DNA of 64,000 bases from SIG672 sp045605765 (lineage in GTDB: Bacteria; Bacillota; Clostridia; Oscillospirales; CAG-272): the NCBI GenBank assembly GCA_045605765.1, contig JAZUQQ010000057.1, positions 1 to 64,000 of the forward strand. The letters run 5' to 3'. The position numbers and the translations under genes were made by a program. The stretch's first letter is position 1. Every line of letters begins with the position of its first letter. The notes below the pieces were generated by a model. It did not search any database. It worked only from the letters and a program-made list of their open reading frames with translations, and had not been told where the DNA came from. This document shows positions 24,744 to 32,497 of this stretch, piece after piece.

Positions 24744-25532
24744 ATGCTCTCATTTCTGTACTTTTTAATTCACACCTCACTTATGGTGCTTGCTCACGTC
24801 TTTCCGAATCTTATAGGCGTATTTCTGGCTATATCGGTAGTTATAGTTTCGTACGTCTGGTTTCGCCGCAGCAGCCGTTTTCTTTTCAAAGCACGATTTT
24901 ACAGAGGACTGTTTATCACGCCCTTACTCGCGCTTGCCATCATCTCAATAGACTCAAAGATAGGATTTTTCGCGCTTTGGTTACTGTACGCGGTCGTACT
25001 ACTTATCAACTATATAATTCCAATTTCAAAATTTATTATTTTCCGACTTCGTATCTACGCGTGCGTAAAAGGTCTTGTAAAAAATAACAACTTTCGTTCG
25101 GATATTCGTTTTTTGAAAACGGTTTTGTCAGGATCGCACACACCATACGTTTTCGCGATTGAAGCATCAAAAAAGACCGTAAGCGTCGGAATACTCGGAT
25201 CTGTGAGCTCGTCGAGATATATTTTCGGGCAAAGTACGGTGATTTCTCAGAAATTCGGAAACGGCAAGTCTTATATGATAGAGGATATCGCGGAAATAGA
25301 AAAATTTGAAGAGGATATGGAATATATTTTCCCGAGCATCGGACCTTCCTTTCTTGGAGGCAAGTACAGATGCGATCTTCCTGACACCTCAGATGCCGAC
25401 GAGGTCCTGCTTATCCTTCACCCCAACAGCTATATTCAAGAGGTTGACCGTGTCGTTGGAATGGGAGAACGGAGCGGAAAATATATGCTCGTAAGTATTA
25501 AAACGGCGTTTGCCATACTTAAAAGTGTATAA
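24744..25532 (+). CDS. membrane protein of unknown function, 262 residues
   Basis: I recognise no family. The first 110 residues are hydrophobic, with about four helices and a VWFRRSSRFLFKARFYRG basic loop. The remaining 150 residues look like a soluble alpha/beta domain, containing TPYVFAIEASKKTVSVGILGSVSSSRYIFG and DADEVLLILHPNSYIQEVDRV. Start ATG is preceded by AAAGGAG. The next gene begins ten bases downstream and also encodes a membrane protein, so the two are likely partners in one operon. Confidence 0.65.
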   Translation: MLSFLYFLIHTSLMVLAHVFPNLIGVFLAISVVIVSYVWFRRSSRFLFKARFYRGLFITPLLALAIISIDSKIGFFALWLLYAVVLLINYIIPISKFIIFRLRIYACVKGLVKNNNFRSDIRFLKTVLSGSHTPYVFAIEASKKTVSVGILGSVSSSRYIFGQSTVISQKFGNGKSYMIEDIAEIEKFEEDMEYIFPSIGPSFLGGKYRCDLPDTSDADEVLLILHPNSYIQEVDRVVGMGERSGKYMLVSIKTAFAILKSV

Positions 25533-25542
25533 GGAGAACAAA

Positions 25543-26169
25543 ATGGATATTTACAAAAAGCACTACGAAGAGTTCAAAGCTCTTAACGGCGATCTTTTCA
25601 TATTCAGACGAAAACGCAGAATACAGCTTTTAATCAAAATAACGATACTCGATGCGTTTTTCGTGTTTTTTGCAATTATGGGATCTTCGGTGGATCCTGT
25701 AAAGGCTATCGTTTTCAGCTCGGTCTGCGGACTCCTGCTTCCCTTTCTGATATTTGATCCGCATAATCTTTTCAGACGTCCATACATAGGCAAGATCACA
25801 GGCACTAAATATATGATGCGCTACGTATTCCCCAAGGGTGTTCTTTACAGCACGATGCATATTCCGGGAGGCAACGCAAAATTCGGATTTCAGTCGTTTA
25901 TCCGCTTCACCGTCGAGGACGAAAAAAGAAAAAAGCATCATTTCACACTGCCTCAGCATTTCAGAGAAATTTACAGACAGGGTGACACGGTGATGCTCGT
26001 ATCCGGTCTCGACTATCCGGTCTGCTACACCAAAAGAAAACACGCGGTGTGTATGAAATGCGGAGCTATGTTTATTCCTCATAAAGAAACCTGCGACGCT
26101 CTCTTCTGCGGTGCTTTTCTTCCGGTAATCCCAAAACACCCTAATAATCAAAACCCATTCGGCGATTAG
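25543..26169 (+). CDS. membrane protein with C-terminal cysteine pairs, 208 residues
   Basis: I recognise no family. Two membrane helices (about residues 28-48 and 50-68) are followed by a soluble region with LPQHFREIYRQGDTVMLVSG. The last 45 residues hold CMKCGAMFIPHKETCDALFC, a likely zinc ribbon. I start at ATG 25543, with AAGGAGAACAAA in front, rather than at an earlier in-frame codon inside the preceding gene. It is coupled to the upstream membrane protein gene and closed by a terminator. Confidence 0.65.
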   Translation: MDIYKKHYEEFKALNGDLFIFRRKRRIQLLIKITILDAFFVFFAIMGSSVDPVKAIVFSSVCGLLLPFLIFDPHNLFRRPYIGKITGTKYMMRYVFPKGVLYSTMHIPGGNAKFGFQSFIRFTVEDEKRKKHHFTLPQHFREIYRQGDTVMLVSGLDYPVCYTKRKHAVCMKCGAMFIPHKETCDALFCGAFLPVIPKHPNNQNPFGD

Positions 26170-26176
26170 TAACATT

Positions 26177-26208
26177 AAAAGCACCGCTTTTTGAAGGCGG
26201 TGCTTTCA
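26177..26208. terminator. terminator between convergent genes
   Basis: AAAGCACCGC / GCGGTGCTTT stem with a T-rich loop, between the membrane pair and the convergent acyltransferase. Confidence 0.82.
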
Positions 26209-26222
26209 TTAATATTTGCTTC

Positions 26223-27308
26223 TTAGCATTTTATAAGCTTTTTAACTATCGGTATTTTTGATATAATATACGAAAGAGCAAACGATATCACTGCGGTCAC
26301 CATCCATATGACGAACATTTCGACAGGCGCGAATTTAATATTAATAAATTCCGATACAAATGTCAAAATTATCATATGCACGAGATAGGTACCGAAGGTA
26401 AGACTGGAAAGCTTCGTTATTATGGGTGACAGTTTTCCGCCATCTCTTTCCTTAAATAAATAGAAGAACAAGATGAAAACAGCGACACTGTAAATCATTA
26501 CGTTTATACCTCCGTTACTGTAAAAAACTCCATGTAGCCTGTTTGTTTCAGTAGAAAGTATCTGATTTCCCGCAACGGTAACGACAGCTCCAGCAACACC
26601 GGCAAAATAAAGCCCCATTCTAAAACTTTTTTTAATTTTTACGTTTGCAATATACCAACCTATGAAATAATATGTAACGTACTCTCCCAAAACATCTAAA
26701 TAAAACTGATCCACATACTGCAAAACCAGATTTTTATTTGTAAAATATGCGCCCAGAAGATTTTCAAAAGCCAGATTTACGAGCGGAAGAGAAAATTTGA
26801 ACACGGTTGCAAGCACGATAAAATAAAGTATATATTTAGCATTTTCTCTCTTTACAAACAAGCGCAGTATCGGAGTTATAAGATACAGACCGACAAGCAT
26901 AAAAAGATACCAAAGATGGACGTGCCCAAAAATAGATCTGTAAATAAAGTTTTTAAGAGAAAAATCTTCGCCTTGACAAATTGGGATAAATACGAAATAA
27001 ACCGCCGCGTAGATAACAGACCAAATGCACAGCAGAACAAAGAAATTCACCGCATTCTTGATTATTTTTTTGACAGGCAGGCTTTTATCTTCATTCAGCA
27101 TAAGTGCGCCCGACAGCATAACGAAAAGAGGTACGCCAATACGGGAAAGTCCGTCAAATATATTTGCTGCTATAAAATTCGGTGAAGATAAAGGATAATA
27201 TTTTACGGCGTCCGATGACACATGTATCATCACGACCGCAAGCACCGCAGCAATACGGATAATATCGTAAGAAAAAATTCTGTTTGCTTTGTTATTCATT
27301 TCAAACAC
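26223..27308 (-). CDS. acyltransferase 3 family membrane protein
   Basis: A 361-residue protein with about ten membrane helices, of the acyltransferase-3 (OafA/WecH-like) family that O-acetylates envelope saccharides. It has the N-terminal signature FSYDIIRIAAVLAVVMIHVSSD with the conserved Arg and His, the following SRIGVPLFVMLSGALML, and the HVHLWYLFMLVGLYLITP segment. It sits about 30 bases downstream of a second member of the same family, so both may act on the same surface polymer. The acceptor is not evident. Confidence 0.88.
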   Translation of the reverse strand: MFEMNNKANRIFSYDIIRIAAVLAVVMIHVSSDAVKYYPLSSPNFIAANIFDGLSRIGVPLFVMLSGALMLNEDKSLPVKKIIKNAVNFFVLLCIWSVIYAAVYFVFIPICQGEDFSLKNFIYRSIFGHVHLWYLFMLVGLYLITPILRLFVKRENAKYILYFIVLATVFKFSLPLVNLAFENLLGAYFTNKNLVLQYVDQFYLDVLGEYVTYYFIGWYIANVKIKKSFRMGLYFAGVAGAVVTVAGNQILSTETNRLHGVFYSNGGINVMIYSVAVFILFFYLFKERDGGKLSPIITKLSSLTFGTYLVHMIILTFVSEFINIKFAPVEMFVIWMVTAVISFALSYIISKIPIVKKLIKC

Positions 27309-27340
27309 CTTTAAAAATTCAGCTTAGTTATCGGGTATGG

Positions 27341-28456
27341 TTAATTTTTATTTTGAAAAGCTTCCTCTTTCCACCCTACAAGCCTATCCAATACTGATCC
27401 AAGCTTTTCGGTCAGACGGTTTATTCTCAGAAGCTTAAAGATCTGCACACGTACAAGCTCTATCACATAACATACCAGATATACCGCAAAAATAGCGCTT
27501 ACTCCAACGCCTATACAGACGAAAATATTACTCTCTGCCGCCCAGATGACCATATTGGAGAAAATGCGGTAGAAAACGAGTGGGTGAGTATGAATGATAT
27601 ATACTGAAAAAGCCGCAGAGCTAAGCGAAAGAAGAGCCTTTGACAGAAATCTGTGCTTTTCGCCGTCAAGTCTTATCTTTTCAAAAAGCAGAAGCGAAGC
27701 GGCGGCGTTTACTACCATAAACGGTGAAGTATACTGGAAAAGATGATAAGCGAAGGTAGCAACAAAGCCTTTTCCGAAAAACCAGAACGCCCATACGACA
27801 AGTACGTTCACTGCCATAATACAAAAAAGCTTGGTTTTGCTAAAATCAAAATATTTTTTACCGTACAGTTTAACAAAAGCTCCGACAAAATAGCAGAATA
27901 TAAGCCAGAAGGAGGAATATCCTCTGCCAACCTTGAAATAATCGTAAAATCCGAACGTGGTTATTACCGAAAGCATTACAAAAAGGATAGTAATAAGCGT
28001 AGCAAATCTTTTTTCATCAAGAGCCTTGATAAACGTATTAAGATACGGAATGAGCATAAAGACGAGCGCGTAGCAAACTACGTACCAGTATCCACCGGTT
28101 ATGGGAGGAAATATCGACTCAATACAAAGCTTGATATTTCCTGCAAAAATAGAATGACTGAAAATCATAAAGCCTGCAAAAATAGCAACACAGTAAAATG
28201 CAACGGTAGCAAGCAGATCAATCAGTCTTGCGGTACTGTTTCTCGTCTTACTTACACAGAGATAGCCGGTAAGCATAGCGAAAACATCAACCGACGAATA
28301 GCATATTGCGCCGAGAAGCTTTGCAAACGCCTCGTTGAGAGGCATATCGCCCGAGCCTCTCAAAAGACCGCCTTTATTAACGATATGTAAGCCGAGTATT
28401 CCGAGCATAGCCCAGATACGAAGAATATCAAGTCCGTAATTTCTGTTTTTTGTCAT
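27341..28456 (-). CDS. acyltransferase 3 family membrane protein
   Basis: A 371-residue paralogue of the downstream gene, with the signature YGLDILRIWAMLGILGLHIVN, then SVDVFAMLTGYLC and GGYWYVVCYALVFMLIPYLN. About ten membrane helices are expected, and the C-terminus ends in a basic cytosolic tail. The two genes are in tandem with a short spacer, but their sequences have diverged well beyond recent duplication. It lies about 20 bases downstream of the desulfidase-like gene and may be part of its transcript. Confidence 0.88.
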   Translation of the reverse strand: MTKNRNYGLDILRIWAMLGILGLHIVNKGGLLRGSGDMPLNEAFAKLLGAICYSSVDVFAMLTGYLCVSKTRNSTARLIDLLATVAFYCVAIFAGFMIFSHSIFAGNIKLCIESIFPPITGGYWYVVCYALVFMLIPYLNTFIKALDEKRFATLITILFVMLSVITTFGFYDYFKVGRGYSSFWLIFCYFVGAFVKLYGKKYFDFSKTKLFCIMAVNVLVVWAFWFFGKGFVATFAYHLFQYTSPFMVVNAAASLLLFEKIRLDGEKHRFLSKALLSLSSAAFSVYIIHTHPLVFYRIFSNMVIWAAESNIFVCIGVGVSAIFAVYLVCYVIELVRVQIFKLLRINRLTEKLGSVLDRLVGWKEEAFQNKN

Positions 28457-28478
28457 AATGTCACCTTAAAATTCAAAT

Positions 28479-29759
28479 TCAGTCAACACAGGTCATAATA
28501 TCGAGTATTTCTCTATCGGTGTCTCTCATTCCGTCACGACCCAGTCGACCGATATTTTTAATGGTATTTTCAACGCCGGCAGACACTATTCCGTCGCCAC
28601 GATAGAACTGCTGTCCTTGGAGATACATCTCATATCCTAGAATTCCCGCATCGACCGCAGTAGAGATCTTTGCCGCGCAGGACGCTTTCGCGCCGTCGCA
28701 GACTATGCCCGACGTTATCGCAAGGGCGTTTACGAGCGTGTGAGCGATCTCTCTGTATCCGCCGCCTCGGAGATATGCAATACCCGCTCCTGCCGCCGCT
28801 CCTGCGCTCACCGCGCCGCAATAGGCAGACAGACATCCGATACCCGACTTCAAATGAATTGCAGACAGATTGGAAATTATAAGCGCTCTGTAAAGCTTAT
28901 CCTGGTCTACTCCAAGCTCCTTTGCATATTCAACGAGCGGCAAAGATACCGTCATTCCTTGATTTCCGCTTCCCGAATTTATTATAACGGGAAGCTCGCA
29001 TCCGTTCATTCTGGCGTCCGAGCCTGCCGCCGCTCTTGCCTTTGCGCGAGTTATTATATCCTTTCCGAACGAAGCAAGCAGTACTGATCCGATATTTGCA
29101 CCGTAATCACCGTTAAAGCCCTCTTCGGATATTGCCATATTATATTCTATCTGACGTTCGAGCGTTTCTCTAACGTCAGAAATATCCGCAGTATTTGCAA
29201 AGTCGCATATATCCTCTATACTAAGCAGTGAGTAATCGGGAAGTCCTTCCTCTTTTACACTTTCGAGTCCCTTTTGGAGCAGGATCTCAGAGCCCTTTTC
29301 TATATATACGACGCCTGCGTGACTGTTTGCTATTCTTACCTTTGCGCTCGAATTTTCACCGTATACGGTGACTACTATATCGAGAAGCAGATCGTTATCT
29401 GCCTGCTTTACCGAGATAGGCGTAGCACTAAGATATTCGAAAAACTCCTTCTTCTGAGTCTCGGTAACGTTTCTGAGAACCTCGAGGTCGAGCTCCGGTT
29501 GCCCTGCGACAGCTCCGATGGCAACTGCGGCTTCTATTCCCTTTTGTCCGTTTGTATTGGGAACGATAACGCTTTTGACGTTTTTAATTATATTTCCGCT
29601 CGCCGTGACCTCTATTTTTTTAGGAATCTCTCCGAGCACCTCTCTCGCCTTTGCGGCACAGAGTGCAAGAGCAGTAGGCTCGGTACAGCCTCTAGCCGGA
29701 ACGAGCTCTCTTTTAAGTATTTCAACGTAGGTCTGATATTTTAAACAATGCTTTTCCAC
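28479..29759 (-). CDS. L-cysteine desulfidase / serine dehydratase-like (UPF0597, YhaM-type) enzyme
   Basis: A 426-residue cytosolic protein of the CdsB/UPF0597 family. These are Fe-S enzymes related to the serine dehydratase alpha chain that can degrade L-cysteine to pyruvate, sulfide and ammonia. Features are LVPARGCTEPTALALCAAKARE near the N-terminus, INSGSGNQGMTVSLPL in the middle, and cysteines in GIGCLSAYCGAVSAG and ITSGIVCDGAKASCAAK that fit a cluster site. I place the start at GTG 29759, eight bases after AAAGGA. The longer open frame upstream encodes no family residues. Distinguishing desulfidase from dehydratase activity is not possible from sequence alone. Confidence 0.85.
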   Translation of the reverse strand: MEKHCLKYQTYVEILKRELVPARGCTEPTALALCAAKAREVLGEIPKKIEVTASGNIIKNVKSVIVPNTNGQKGIEAAVAIGAVAGQPELDLEVLRNVTETQKKEFFEYLSATPISVKQADNDLLLDIVVTVYGENSSAKVRIANSHAGVVYIEKGSEILLQKGLESVKEEGLPDYSLLSIEDICDFANTADISDVRETLERQIEYNMAISEEGFNGDYGANIGSVLLASFGKDIITRAKARAAAGSDARMNGCELPVIINSGSGNQGMTVSLPLVEYAKELGVDQDKLYRALIISNLSAIHLKSGIGCLSAYCGAVSAGAAAGAGIAYLRGGGYREIAHTLVNALAITSGIVCDGAKASCAAKISTAVDAGILGYEMYLQGQQFYRGDGIVSAGVENTIKNIGRLGRDGMRDTDREILDIMTCVD

Positions 29760-29885
29760 AACATTTTTCCTTTCTGTGTGAAACCTTTGTTTTACGCCAT
29801 TATACCACTTTATTTTACCAAATACAAGTGTTTTATCACTATTTTGACACAAATAAGAAAATTCCCACAGCAGCTCTCAAAGCAC

Positions 29886-29914
29886 TTGAACTTTAATAAA
29901 ATCAATGTTATAAT
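29886..29914 (+). promoter_or_regulatory. sigma-A promoter of the methyltransferase gene
   Basis: TTGAAC (29886-29891), 17-base spacer, TATAAT (29909-29914). Confidence 0.65.
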
Positions 29915-29950
29915 ATACCGTAGTCACACTATCCGGAAAGGAGAGTTAAA

Positions 29951-30616
29951 ATGAAGCTTTTAATAAACGCCATTACAAAATTTATCTGCGGACTGCTGCT
30001 CGTCGGGCTTTTACTCTTTTTACCTGCGGGAACGCTTAACTATCCAAACGGATGGTTATTTATCGCACTACTTTTTATTCCGATTCTTATACTGGGAGCT
30101 TTTCTGTTTATAAAATCCCCAGAGCTTCTGAAAAGAAGACTTGACACCAAGGAAAAAGAAAAAACACAAAAGGGCGTGCTCGCATTCTCTACACTTCTCT
30201 TCCTCGGCGGATTTATCGTTGCAGGGCTTGATTTCCGCTTCGGGTGGTCTGATATGCCGCTTTGGATGATTATCTCCTCGTCAGCCGTTCTTTTGACGTC
30301 ATACGCGATGTATGCGGAAGTAATGCGAGAGAACGCATATCTTTCAAGAACGATCAAGGTTGAGGACGGTCAAAATGTGATAGACAGCGGTCTTTACTCT
30401 ATCGTCCGTCACCCGATGTACGCAGTAACGCTCTGGCTTTTCCTATCTATCCCTCTCATACTCGGATCGTGGTATGCACTTATCTGCTTTGCTCATTATC
30501 CTGTCATTATAACAGTTCGCATAATGAACGAAGAAAAGGTACTCAGCGAAAAACTTATTGGGTACGAGGATTACAAGAAAAAAGTAAAATATCGTCTTGT
30601 TCCGTTTATTTGGTAA
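29951..30616 (+). CDS. ICMT/PEMT-like membrane methyltransferase
   Basis: A 221-residue protein with about five membrane helices, of the isoprenylcysteine carboxyl methyltransferase-like family. The family hallmark, GLYSIVRHPMYAVTLWLFLSIPLILGS near residue 145, contains the RHP-x-Y SAM-site motif. The C-terminal EEKVLSEKLIGYEDYKKKVKYRLVPFIW matches the E-x-x-L...Y-x-x-Y pattern. In bacteria the acceptor is usually unknown and may be a lipid or small molecule. Start ATG follows AAAGGAGAG. Confidence 0.85.
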   Translation: MKLLINAITKFICGLLLVGLLLFLPAGTLNYPNGWLFIALLFIPILILGAFLFIKSPELLKRRLDTKEKEKTQKGVLAFSTLLFLGGFIVAGLDFRFGWSDMPLWMIISSSAVLLTSYAMYAEVMRENAYLSRTIKVEDGQNVIDSGLYSIVRHPMYAVTLWLFLSIPLILGSWYALICFAHYPVIITVRIMNEEKVLSEKLIGYEDYKKKVKYRLVPFIW

Positions 30617-30689
30617 AATCAATTAAATGTACATACAATAAAAACGTATTAGTCATTTTTTAGTTTAATTAATCTAAGGAGAATTTCAA

Positions 30690-31232
30690 ATGTCTGAATT
30701 TTTAGCTTCCCTTCACCCTACCATAGTGTGCATGCTCATATGTGTTGCAAAAATAGTCGAGATCTCTATACAGTCGCTCAAAACCTGCATGATGGTCAAA
30801 GGACAGAGACTGAACGCGGCAGGGCTTGGATTCGTAGAATGTGCGATATGGGGACTTGTTATATCAACGATCATCGGAACGCTCGGAGACAATATTTTAC
30901 TTCTCTTCTTTTACTGCATCGGATACGCCGTAGGTCTTTTCCTCGGCGCTACTATTGAAAACAAAATCGCGCTTGGCACATCAAACCTTGAACTCATCGC
31001 AAGCGATGAGAGCACAAAGAAGATTACATCTTATCTCAAAGAGCAAAACAGAGGCTACACCGTATTCGAGGGTCACGGCTCGAAGGACAAAATGAATATG
31101 ATCTTCATAGTTCTGCCTCGCAAGGAAACGCCGAAGGTGCTGAGAGAAATCCGCAAAGAATGTGACGAAAAAGTGTTTGTCGTAGCCTCTGAGGTCAGCA
31201 AATACGCCGGCGGATACGGTATGGTGAAATAA
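30690..31232 (+). CDS. UPF0316 (DUF2179) membrane protein
   Basis: A 180-residue protein with three membrane helices (about 10-30, 43-63 and 66-86) followed by a DUF2179 domain. It shows EISIQSLKTCMMVKGQRLNAAGLGFVEC and GYTVFEGHGSKDKMNMIFIVLPRKETPKVL, typical of the family. The DUF2179 domain is thought to bind small ligands, and the function is not known. Start ATG follows AAGGAGAA. No clear terminator is seen before the tRNA-Leu on the other strand. Confidence 0.88.
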   Translation: MSEFLASLHPTIVCMLICVAKIVEISIQSLKTCMMVKGQRLNAAGLGFVECAIWGLVISTIIGTLGDNILLLFFYCIGYAVGLFLGATIENKIALGTSNLELIASDESTKKITSYLKEQNRGYTVFEGHGSKDKMNMIFIVLPRKETPKVLREIRKECDEKVFVVASEVSKYAGGYGMVK

Positions 31233-31235
31233 CGC

Positions 31236-31256
31236 ACGCGACAGGACTTACGAACC
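31236..31256 (-). repeat. remnant of a tRNA 3' end
   Basis: This stretch repeats the T-arm and acceptor 3' part of the nearby tRNA-Leu (twelve identical bases GCGACAGGACTT, then GAACCT after a two-base insertion). It lies about 150 bases downstream of the tRNA gene in the same orientation. It may be a vestige of a tandem tRNA or of a tRNA-integrated element. Confidence 0.5.
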
Positions 31257-31353
31257 TAAATCGGCGCCGACGCTTCCCTTTTTCGCTTATTTCCCTTGCG
31301 CCGATTAGCAAATCCTGCGGATTTGCGAGGTTCAACTCGGTTTACTTGGATAC

Positions 31354-31386
31354 GCAAAAAGCACGGCTTTTGCCGTGCTTTTTGTG
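31354..31386 (-). terminator. intrinsic terminator of tRNA-Leu
   Basis: AAAAGCACGGC and GCCGTGCTTTT form an eleven-pair stem just past the tRNA 3' end, with T-tracts on both strands. Confidence 0.85.
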
Positions 31387-31388
31387 TA

Positions 31389-31472
31389 TGCGGGCGACAG
31401 GACTTGAACCTGCACAACCTTGCGATCATAAGAACCTGAATCTTACGCGTCTGCCAATTCCGCCACGCCCGC
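31389..31472 (-). tRNA. tRNA-Leu, anticodon CAG
   Basis: The 84-base gene folds as a class II tRNA. The acceptor GCGGGCG pairs with CGCCCGC. The D-arm holds AATTGGCAGA. The anticodon stem TAAGA/TCTTA closes the loop TTCAGGT, which gives anticodon CAG (reads CUG). A long variable arm follows (about 15 bases), then the T-arm GCAGG-TTCAAGT-CCTGT. The discriminator is A and CCA is not encoded. The coordinates include the discriminator. Confidence 0.95.
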
Positions 31473-31551
31473 GAATAGTATGAGTGGGAGTGGCGAAATT
31501 TTTCTGCACACGCCCGCGTCACTATGAACGTAGTTTTCAACGTACTCGTTG

Positions 31552-31580
31552 ATAATATCACATTTTTAGATTTTTGTCAA
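31552..31580 (-). promoter_or_regulatory. promoter of tRNA-Leu
   Basis: TTGACA (31580-31575), 17-base spacer, TATTAT (31557-31552) with extended TGA, about 75 bases before the mature 5' end. Confidence 0.65.
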
Positions 31581-31619
31581 GCGGAAATTGATATTTTATT
31601 TGAGTTATTTCAAAATTTA

Positions 31620-32369
31620 TTACTCACTAGATCTTTTCTGCTTTGCTTTAACGACTGCTTTCTTTATAATAGGCGGCAAAACGAACACGCAAATAAGGGT
31701 AATGACAATAAGCACGCCTGCCTTGAGCATAGTGCTATCCGAGCTTTCGGCAAAGCTCGTAGGAATATTATAGTTTTTTGCTATTTCAATTGCAACGTCG
31801 TTACTTCCGCAAATAAGGATAAGATTTTCACAGCCGAGAAATGCGTCTGTGCCGATATCACGGCAATTTTCAGGTATTTTAAGCTCCTTGAGACGCTTAG
31901 CATCCTCAAATGCCGAGTCGCCTATCTTTTCAAGACTTTCGGGAAGATCGATATTTTTAAGTGAGTAGCATTTAAAGAATGCACCAAACTCGATCTCGCA
32001 AAGTCCTTCGGGAAGTTCAACTATTTTGAGATTTTCACATCCGCTGAATGCATATTTTCCTATTGACTTGACCGTGTCGGGGATAACTACCTTTTTTAGT
32101 GCGCTACTGTTTGTAAAAGCATCCGTGCCTATATACTTTACATCATATTCGTTATTTTCGCCGACTTTTTCCGGTATGATCAGAGTAGATCTATATCCCT
32201 TATATCCGTCGATAGATGCATAGCCGTCCTCTTTTACAGTATATATAAATTCGGAATCGATACTCACACCCATTCCCTTATAAGTGAATAATATGAGAAG
32301 TCCCACAGCTATAAGAAGCACAGCTACAAGAAATATTTTTTCGACTGTTATCGGTATTTTTCTATTCAT
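31620..32369 (-). CDS. BspA-type leucine-rich-repeat membrane protein
   Basis: A 249-residue protein. A membrane helix near the N-terminus (residues 11-29) is followed by about five BspA/LRR_5 repeats with the pattern IGKYAFSGCENLKIVELPEGL, then a second membrane helix (about 218-238) and a basic tail. Both ends are therefore probably cytosolic and the repeats extracellular, a loop held at both ends. Start ATG follows CGGAGA. It is divergent from the SpoVAF-like gene. BspA repeats usually mediate protein or carbohydrate binding, but the partner is unknown. Confidence 0.83.
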   Translation of the reverse strand: MNRKIPITVEKIFLVAVLLIAVGLLILFTYKGMGVSIDSEFIYTVKEDGYASIDGYKGYRSTLIIPEKVGENNEYDVKYIGTDAFTNSSALKKVVIPDTVKSIGKYAFSGCENLKIVELPEGLCEIEFGAFFKCYSLKNIDLPESLEKIGDSAFEDAKRLKELKIPENCRDIGTDAFLGCENLILICGSNDVAIEIAKNYNIPTSFAESSDSTMLKAGVLIVITLICVFVLPPIIKKAVVKAKQKRSSE

Positions 32370-32497
32370 ATCACGTCTCCGACTTGATTACTTAGTTGAA
32401 TTATAACACAAAAAGAGAAATTTTAAATATATATTTTGTAAACATCGCATCATTTGTGGCAATAATTTATCAGGTTTCATTAAGTAAGGAGAATTTT

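Noticed and set aside
29760..29852. A 31-residue N-terminal extension of the desulfidase-like protein
   Set aside because: The stretch is AT-rich upstream DNA without a ribosome site; GTG 29759 has AAAGGA at a proper distance and starts the conserved region.
31256..31561. A 101-codon minus-strand frame across the tRNA-Leu region
   Set aside because: It runs through the tRNA gene and its terminator and has no protein-like composition.
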